A DNA stretch of 64,000 nt from Geobacteraceae bacterium. GTDB taxonomy: Bacteria > Desulfobacterota > Desulfuromonadia > Geobacterales > Pseudopelobacteraceae. This document shows, piece by piece, positions 35,492 to 41,254 of this stretch (within the stretch, counting starts at the first letter, position 1; every line of letters starts with the position of its first letter). Location: assembly GCA_021286935.1 (NCBI GenBank), contig JAJTBI010000001.1, positions 1-64,000 of the forward strand, written 5' to 3'. Below the pieces are notes generated by a model. It was not told the origin of the DNA, searched no databases, and was given only the letters and a program-made list of their open reading frames with translations. Position numbers and translations under genes: made by a program.

Positions 35492-36532
35492 TTGTTGCAG
35501 ATTATTCCACGAAAACTGCCGATTGCGCTGTTAAGCCTGCTGCTGTGCGTCCTGCCGCTTTTTACCGGCCTTGCATCGGAAGCCCAGGCCGCCGCGCAGA
35601 ATGTTTGGCATGAACAACAGATAACCTCTACCGTGCTGATGGTCTCACCTGACGATTTTGGTTTTAACGCGGAAACTGCAGGAAGCAACCTGTTTCAGCA
35701 TCGCGTTGCTGACACGGGCAATGTGCAGAAGCAGGCGCTGCAGGAGTTTGATGGCATGGTGGCTCAACTGCGCAGCGCTGGCATCAGGGTAATCCGCCTG
35801 CCCAGCAGGATGGATGTAAAAACGCCTGATGCGGTCTTTCCCAACAACTGGTTTTCACTGCATCTGCTGAGCCCCAGCGAACGGGTGCTGGTTGGCTATC
35901 CAATGCTGGCACCCAACCGCCGCGCCGAGCGGCGTCTTGGAGAGCTTGGACGCCGCCTGGCTGCCGATGGCCTGCCGGTGGGTCGGGCGATTGATCTTAG
36001 TTCCTCTGAGCAGCAGGGGAAATTTCTGGAAGGCACCGGCAGCATGGTGCTTGATCGGGCCCACCGCATTACCTATGCCGCACTCTCACCTCGCACCGAA
36101 TCTTCCGTGCTGCAGGACTTTGCGCAGAAGTTGCAGTACCGGCCGGTCAGTTTTCGCAGCTATGACCGTGGCGGTGTTCCCGTGTATCACACCAACGTCA
36201 TGATGAGCGTGGGCAAACGGTTTGCTGTGATCTGTGCAGACTCCATCCGTGATCAGGCAGAGCGGGATGCAGTGTTGGGTGAGCTGCGTCGCACCGGCAA
36301 GCATATTATCCCGATCACCCTTGAGCAGATGGGCACGATGTGCGGGAATATCCTTGAACTGCGCTCACCAAAGGGTCCGTTGATCGTAATGTCCCAGACC
36401 GCATACGATCATTTCAGCCCGCAACAGCGGAAAGAGTTGCAGCGCTTCGGAAAGCTGATGCCGGTGCAGATTCCGACCATTGAGGCCATTGGTGGCGGCA
36501 GCGCCCGTTGTATGCTGGGAGAGGTTTTTTAG
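35492..36532 (+). CDS. Exported amidinotransferase-family hydrolase, CtlX-like
   Basis: A 346-aa protein starting with TTG six bases after GGAGGTGACCT-type ribosome site. A signal peptide covers about residues 10-34 (LSLLLCVLPLFTGLASEAQA). Pentein motifs fit the citrulline-hydrolase (CtlX) branch: TPDAVFPNNWFS, LEGTGSMVLDR, VYHTNVMMSVG and GGGSARCMLGE with nucleophile Cys340. If the family activity holds it would convert citrulline to ornithine, carbon dioxide and ammonia. With the upstream deiminase it could mobilise nitrogen from arginine outside the cytoplasm. Substrate is inferred. Confidence 0.8.
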   Translation: MLQIIPRKLPIALLSLLLCVLPLFTGLASEAQAAAQNVWHEQQITSTVLMVSPDDFGFNAETAGSNLFQHRVADTGNVQKQALQEFDGMVAQLRSAGIRVIRLPSRMDVKTPDAVFPNNWFSLHLLSPSERVLVGYPMLAPNRRAERRLGELGRRLAADGLPVGRAIDLSSSEQQGKFLEGTGSMVLDRAHRITYAALSPRTESSVLQDFAQKLQYRPVSFRSYDRGGVPVYHTNVMMSVGKRFAVICADSIRDQAERDAVLGELRRTGKHIIPITLEQMGTMCGNILELRSPKGPLIVMSQTAYDHFSPQQRKELQRFGKLMPVQIPTIEAIGGGSARCMLGEVF

Positions 36533-36656
36533 ACAACGGGAGGTAGTTCGCATTTTATACGGTTCTTAACAGCTACAGATGGCTTGTTGCTGGCATTTTT
36601 GAAGACCAGGGCTGTATAGCCACCTTTATTGAAAGAGACTGAACACAGAATCTACG

Positions 36657-38135
36657 ATGACGCAGAAACCTGAAAAAATACCATTGCAAGAACACACAGC
36701 CGCCCTGCAGCAGGAAAAGGCGGTGCGGCTGAACCTGCTTCTGGATCTGGGCCTGTTTGTACCGGTGCTGACGGTTGCCGTACTGGCCAACTCGATGCTG
36801 CTGCTGACCGATTTCTTTGAGTACGCCAAGTGGATTCTCGGCTCGCTTGTGTCGTTGCTGATCCTGCGGCGTATCCGTAAGGGGCATACCGAGGAGTACG
36901 AGTACGGGCCGGAGAAGATCGAGGTGCTGGGTGGCGCCTTTGTGGCCTGCCTGATGCTGGTGGGGATGGTGGTGATGACCGGCGTGATCATCGTGCGGAT
37001 CATCAAGCCGGAAGAGGTGGTGCCCGGTTTCGGTCTGGTGGGGATGCTGGTGCATCTGGCCGGTACCGGTATGAACGGCTGGCTCTGGTTCCGCAACAAA
37101 CGGATTGCCGAAGAGAGCGGTGGCCCGATCCTGGAGGCCACCTGGCGGGCCCACCGCGCCGACACCTTTGTGAGTGTCGGTATTATCGTATCGTTAGGGC
37201 TGACCCTCTCCCTGCGACAGCATCACTGGTCCGTCTATATCGATCCGATCTGCGCCCTGGCAGCTCTGCTCTACCCGGCCGGGGCCTTTGTCGCCATGTT
37301 GCGTAGGTCGTTGGATGAGCTGACCGACAAGACCCTGGAGGAGACGGTTCAACTGCAGATCATGAAACGTCTGGCCGAATGTTTTGACGGCTATGAGAGC
37401 TTCCACGGCATCAAGACACGCCGGGCAGGGCGGCGCTCGTTTGTAGAGATCAGGCTGGGGTTCCACACCGACCGTTCGGTAGGGGAGATGATGGACACGG
37501 TGCATCATCTGAAGACCGGTCTTGAAACCGACATCCCCGGGGTTGAGGTGACCGTGGTGCCGGTTCAGGCTGACCGGCTGTTTGAGGGGCATGCACCAAA
37601 GACCCATATCAAAATCGTTCCGCTTTCGTCAGCAACCCTCAAGTCGGCTCTGGCACTGATAACCACTACCTTCAGTCTGACTCCGGATGAGGTTCCGAAA
37701 CTTGAACTGGAAGAGGCCGTGGAGCCGGGGCGCCACACTGCGGCCCTGGCTGAAAAGGGGATCAGCGATCCCCGCTACTGGGTAGCCCTTTACCACGGCC
37801 ATATAGCGGGAGTCACCGGCATCTACTACACCCCCCTCGATCGCCACGAGGCGGTCTGGGGTGGCTGGACCGCCTACGATCCGAAACTTCGTTCATCCGT
37901 CTCCCGAGCCAAGATGCTGATGCTGGAAAAGATGCTGATTGAAGCCAGAGCCACCGGTCGTCGCCTGTTGCGTTTGTATACCTCAACACTGCCTACTGAG
38001 GCTGCAGCAAACCGGCTGTACGACAGGGTGGGCCTTAAGGTCTACCGGACCGAACCGCTTCCGGACGGCTCTGGCACAGTGCTGTACCGCCAGGCAGAGG
38101 TCGCGTCACTGTGTGAACAGACAGGTGTTGCTTGA
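36657..38135 (+). CDS. Cation diffusion facilitator fused to a GNAT acetyltransferase domain
   Basis: A 492-aa fusion. Residues 20-215 are a CDF-type membrane domain of about six spans (LLLDLGLFVPVLTVAVLANS; LTDFFEYAKW with Asp; EYEYGPEKIEVLGG; WRAHRADTFVSVG with His/Asp ligand positions). Residues 225-305 are the cytoplasmic dimer domain (SFHGIKTRRAGRRSFVEI). From about 320 to 485 is a GNAT domain (YWVALYHGHIAGVTGIYYTP; EKMLIEARATGRRLLRLYTS; NRLYDRVGLKVYRT). Such a fusion is uncommon. The transported ion (Zn, Fe, Mn) and the acetyl acceptor are unknown. No strong ribosome site precedes the ATG. Confidence 0.85.
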   Translation: MTQKPEKIPLQEHTAALQQEKAVRLNLLLDLGLFVPVLTVAVLANSMLLLTDFFEYAKWILGSLVSLLILRRIRKGHTEEYEYGPEKIEVLGGAFVACLMLVGMVVMTGVIIVRIIKPEEVVPGFGLVGMLVHLAGTGMNGWLWFRNKRIAEESGGPILEATWRAHRADTFVSVGIIVSLGLTLSLRQHHWSVYIDPICALAALLYPAGAFVAMLRRSLDELTDKTLEETVQLQIMKRLAECFDGYESFHGIKTRRAGRRSFVEIRLGFHTDRSVGEMMDTVHHLKTGLETDIPGVEVTVVPVQADRLFEGHAPKTHIKIVPLSSATLKSALALITTTFSLTPDEVPKLELEEAVEPGRHTAALAEKGISDPRYWVALYHGHIAGVTGIYYTPLDRHEAVWGGWTAYDPKLRSSVSRAKMLMLEKMLIEARATGRRLLRLYTSTLPTEAAANRLYDRVGLKVYRTEPLPDGSGTVLYRQAEVASLCEQTGVA

Positions 38136-38165
38136 CAGCCGATCTACTGGAGATATTTCCCGGAT

Positions 38166-39170
38166 ATGGGTAGCTTTCACATTATCAGAACGGTTGACCG
38201 GCAGCCACTGCACTCGCTTCTGCACAGGATGCGGCAGCGGTTCAGTCTCTATGCCGCCACGTCGCCTGAACCGTTGCCGGCGCCGGGACTGATCATCACC
38301 CCTGCAATCCGCTACCAGTCAGAGCTGTACCTGCCAATAGGATCTGTACGCTGCTTGTTCTATCACCTGTATCGGCAGGTCTTGAACCATCCTCCTGTTT
38401 TCACCAGTACATCATTTCACACCGCACTGAGCTGGGCCGACTGCTATGCCACTTTTCCCTGCTGGCTGCAGCTTTCTCCCAACCCGGCCCGCCTGGTTGA
38501 ATTACTCCTGGACAACCACGACCTGATGACCCGTTTCATCTTTCACTCATTCCTGCCGGATCGCTTCAACGGAGCCGGATTCGGCCGCTATCCTGCGCAG
38601 CTGCACTGGATCAGGCAGCAGCTAAACGGCCGGGACAGGTCTCTACGGCTACTTGATGCTGCCTGTGGCAGCGGGGAAGGAACCTGGGAACTGGCTGGCA
38701 TGCTCCATGAGCTGGGCTATAAACCTGCTATGGTCGGTATTGAGGGATGGACGCTTGATCCGCTGGAGATATGGGCCGCCGAAAACTGCTGTCTGCCCCA
38801 TCTGCCGGAGCGGAGCAGAAACTACCAGCAGTATACCGATCCACTGTGTTCGGCAGGATGGTACAAACGGATCTGCTTCAGAACCGTTGATCTGCTCGGA
38901 GAGATTTTGCCAGAGGGCCTGTTTGACCTGATCCTCTGTAACGGCCTGCTGGGCGGACCGATCATCCACAAACCTGTGCAGCTACAGAAGGTAGTCCTTC
39001 GTTTGTCAGCACTACTTGCACAGGACGGCGTATTGCTGATTGCCGATCATTTCCATGGTGGCTGGAAGAAGCAGATGCCAGAATCCCTTTTCATCAAACT
39101 ACTGGAAGCTTCAGGGCTGCAGATTCAGCAGGCTGGAGAGGGGTTGGCAGGTGTCAGACGGTACACATGA
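38166..39170 (+). CDS. SAM-dependent methyltransferase (CheR-like fold)
   Basis: A 334-aa protein. The N-terminal 150 residues are not recognised. Motif I of class I methyltransferases is LLDAACGSGEGTWELAGML near residue 160, followed by MVGIEGWTLDPLEIWAAENC and FDLILCNGLLGG (motif IV), a pattern close to CheR-type enzymes. It follows the CDF-GNAT gene by 30 bases and is probably in its transcript. Its end overlaps the end of the convergent draT by 17 bases. Target unknown. Confidence 0.75.
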   Translation: MGSFHIIRTVDRQPLHSLLHRMRQRFSLYAATSPEPLPAPGLIITPAIRYQSELYLPIGSVRCLFYHLYRQVLNHPPVFTSTSFHTALSWADCYATFPCWLQLSPNPARLVELLLDNHDLMTRFIFHSFLPDRFNGAGFGRYPAQLHWIRQQLNGRDRSLRLLDAACGSGEGTWELAGMLHELGYKPAMVGIEGWTLDPLEIWAAENCCLPHLPERSRNYQQYTDPLCSAGWYKRICFRTVDLLGEILPEGLFDLILCNGLLGGPIIHKPVQLQKVVLRLSALLAQDGVLLIADHFHGGWKKQMPESLFIKLLEASGLQIQQAGEGLAGVRRYT

Positions 39171-39945
39171 TCCGTTTAACCAGATAGTCACCACCAATTA
39201 CCAGAAACTCACCTTCGCCTTTCAGCAGACTGGTGGGAAGCAGTTCATCGAAAAAGAAGATCTTTGAGGTGGGTACCTGCACTCGCCAGACGATTGAGCC
39301 GAACTCCCAGGCACGTTCCTCTTCATCGGTAAAGGAAACCAGGTTGTTCAGACGGACGATCTGCTCCCGTTTGCCAACCTGTTCCAGGATCTGATCTTCA
39401 GTCGCGCCGTTGGTGCCGCGAAACAGGGTCAGGCAGGCCAGTTCACCATGGCTGCGCTGCAGTTCGTACTGGCAGTATTCGTACAACAGATCAAGCTGGG
39501 CATTGATGGCGTTGGTGCGCTTGCTGCCGCGGGTCCGGTCAATGATATATCCGTAGTGTGCCTCTGAATCATTACCGTTGATTCTATCTTTATGAAAAGT
39601 AGGGGCAATGCCCATCCGGCTTTCCACCCAGCTTTTCAGCACCGCCCCTTCCACTGAGTTACTATCCATCATCCATCCCTTCAGGAAGCGTAGATAGCTG
39701 TTACGCAGTGCCTTGCGGGCGGAATCAGTATGGCCATCCTCATGGTGGAGCTGAAATTTGACCGAGAGGTAGTCGCTGAAGACCTGCCCCCGTTCGTCGC
39801 GGTTTTCGAGTGTGTCAAGTTTGTTGAACAGAAAGCGGTTGGCATCCCGCACCCCCTGCAGAAACAGCGGTTGCGGATGTTCATTGAAGTGACGCGAGGC
39901 GATCACCCAAGGGGGCAGATTGCAGAGATTGAAGGCCGATTCCAT
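39154..39945 (-). CDS. draT: Dinitrogenase reductase ADP-ribosyltransferase
   Basis: Switches nitrogenase off by ADP-ribosylating an arginine of NifH with NAD+. The 263-aa protein has the family motifs LTLFRGTNGATEDQIL, IVRLNNLVSFTDEEERAWEFG (the E-F-G block), FFFDELLPTSLLKGEGE and FLVIGGDYLVK. The NifH encoded here carries the target arginine (Arg99 in GCAGRG). The ATG lies inside the outer arm of a family A repeat and has no good ribosome site, so expression may be affected by the element. The partner draG, which removes the group, is not in the window. Confidence 0.9.
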   Translation of the reverse strand: MESAFNLCNLPPWVIASRHFNEHPQPLFLQGVRDANRFLFNKLDTLENRDERGQVFSDYLSVKFQLHHEDGHTDSARKALRNSYLRFLKGWMMDSNSVEGAVLKSWVESRMGIAPTFHKDRINGNDSEAHYGYIIDRTRGSKRTNAINAQLDLLYEYCQYELQRSHGELACLTLFRGTNGATEDQILEQVGKREQIVRLNNLVSFTDEEERAWEFGSIVWRVQVPTSKIFFFDELLPTSLLKGEGEFLVIGGDYLVKRIMCTV

Positions 39946-40055
39946 ATCAAGGCGCTCTCTTCGTTGGCTCGTTGTCAGCTCCTCGACGTACTATCGTGTA
40001 CGCCTGCGTCGCTGAACGCCTCGCCGCCTTGAGATCATCCTTGATCTGAAACCGG
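39936..40055 (+). repeat. Structured intergenic repeat, family A, copy 3
   Basis: A 120-bp element. Outer arms CCGATTCCATATCAAGG and reverse complement of right end CCGGTTTCAGATCAAGG (14/17). The inner stem is GTCAGC/GCTGAAC, a paired change relative to TTCGGC/GCCGAA in copies 1 and 2. The start codon of draT lies in the left arm. Confidence 0.8.
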
Positions 40056-40078
40056 TTTGTCATAAAGTGCCCTTTCAG

Positions 40079-40411
40079 TCAGTACAGCTTGATGACTTCT
40101 TTCAATACATCAGCAACCGGCCCGGAGATACTGATAATATCTACCCCCAGTCGCTCCATCTCCTCTTTTGGGGATTCGCCGATCATGGCCGTAACTACCA
40201 CGCGACAGGCGCCTAATCCGGTGGCAATGGCAGCCAGCTTATCCTGCATCAGGTCATGTCCAGGTCCGGTCCCGCCGCAGTACCGGGGAGCCTGCACCTC
40301 ATACAACAATGCAGGCTCTCCTGTACCGACTTCATAAACCAGAAAACGATCTGCCTTGCCGAAATGGGTATCAATATGTTTGCCATCGGATGACGTTACG
40401 GCAATCAACAT
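40079..40411 (-). CDS. NifX/NifB-C-terminal family protein
   Basis: A 110-aa single domain of the dinitrogenase iron-molybdenum cofactor biosynthesis family: MLIAVTSSDGKHIDTHFGKADRFLVYE, CGGTGPGHDLMQDKLAAI and VVVTAMIGESPKEEMERLGV. Such proteins bind FeMo-co precursors or carry them. ATG 40411 follows AGGAAAGGATCAGTT; a longer frame lacks a site. The gene is flanked on both sides by family A repeats in opposite orientation. It is in line with nifEN-nifX-fdxB upstream and draT downstream. Confidence 0.88.
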   Translation of the reverse strand: MLIAVTSSDGKHIDTHFGKADRFLVYEVGTGEPALLYEVQAPRYCGGTGPGHDLMQDKLAAIATGLGACRVVVTAMIGESPKEEMERLGVDIISISGPVADVLKEVIKLY

Positions 40412-40440
40412 AACTGATCCTTTCCTGCTCAACCGTTCGG

Positions 40441-40560
40441 TACGCGTTCAGAAATGCCCGGATGCTAGGCGGCGAGGAGGTTGCGACACAGGCGTATGGA
40501 TTACTACGTCGAGGAGCAACCGACAAGCCAACGAAGCAGATGGGCGTTTATCAACGCGTA
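40441..40560 (-). repeat. Structured intergenic repeat, family A, copy 4 (reverse orientation)
   Basis: A 120-bp element. Outer arms TACGCGTTCAGAAATGCCCG and reverse complement of the right end TACGCGTTGATAAACGCCCA (16/20). The inner stem is GGTTGC/GCAACC, again a compensatory change. The core keeps GGCGGCGAGGAGG, CGTCGAGGAGC and AGCCAACGAAG. Confidence 0.8.
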
Positions 40561-40561
40561 G

Positions 40562-40825
40562 CTAGGCTACTACCGGTGCAAATGTAAAGCACTTCTTCGA
40601 GCAGGTCTTGCCACATGCCTCGCAGCCGATACAGTTGCCGGCATTGGCCACCCGCATGAACATCTTGGCTGAATCATCTTCGTCCAGTTCTTCAAATGCC
40701 AGCACGTCGTGACTGCAGACCTTGAAGCAGCGGCCGCAGCCGATGCAGGTCTCTTCGTCAATTGAAACAATAAACTGCGGGGTCCACTCTTTTCCGTCTT
40801 TGGTTAATCCGGTGATGTAGGCCAT
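40562..40825 (-). CDS. fdxB: Nif-specific ferredoxin III, 2[4Fe-4S]
   Basis: An 87-aa ferredoxin. The two cluster motifs are CIGCGRCFKVCSHDVL and, after an insert with DEDDSAKMFMRVANAGN, CIGCEACGKTCSKKC. The N-terminal TKDGKEWTPQFIVSID and the spacing fit the nif-specific ferredoxin III type. AAAGGAGGAGACGAAA precedes the ATG. It lies 30 bases after nifX and is likely an electron donor in FeMo-co assembly or to nitrogenase. Confidence 0.93.
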   Translation of the reverse strand: MAYITGLTKDGKEWTPQFIVSIDEETCIGCGRCFKVCSHDVLAFEELDEDDSAKMFMRVANAGNCIGCEACGKTCSKKCFTFAPVVA

Positions 40826-40855
40826 TTTCGTCTCCTCCTTTGTTTGGTATGAATG

Positions 40856-41245
40856 CTATTCTTCATCTTCAAAAGATGTTACCTGCCCTTTATTCATCGC
40901 CTTGCGTAGCCATGGCGGTGGATTGCCTTTTAACACCTCCTGGAGTCGCGCAATGGTGTCTGACAGGCTAACCTCAGTATTGGTCTTCATCGGATGAATC
41001 TTTAAAGCGATCAATTTCGCTGCTGCCGGACCACCGATCTGCATGGTGTAGACAATGGCACACTCAGCAAGAATTTTAGCTCGTGCCGCAATACGGTCCT
41101 CTTCATCAGAGCCGTGGGCCTCTGTTGTCACAGATTCGAGAAATGATGCTTGGTCAGGACCGATTTCCCAGATCTGGAAGCTCTCACACTGGCCAAAGTG
41201 CTGATCGATCATGTTGCCGTTGGATGTTGTGAATGCAATTTTCAT
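40856..41245 (-). CDS. nifX: Nitrogenase cofactor carrier NifX
   Basis: A 129-aa protein of the NifX family (MKIAFTTSNGNMIDQHFGQCESFQIWEIG; IVYTMQIGGPAAAKLIALKIHPMK). The C-terminal NPPPWLRKAMNK segment is typical of NifX and separates it from the shorter relative at 40079. NifX binds the NifB cofactor and VK-cluster during FeMo-co assembly on NifEN. It starts 9 bases after nifEN. Confidence 0.93.
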   Translation of the reverse strand: MKIAFTTSNGNMIDQHFGQCESFQIWEIGPDQASFLESVTTEAHGSDEEDRIAARAKILAECAIVYTMQIGGPAAAKLIALKIHPMKTNTEVSLSDTIARLQEVLKGNPPPWLRKAMNKGQVTSFEDEE

Positions 41246-41254
41246 GGTTTCCCC

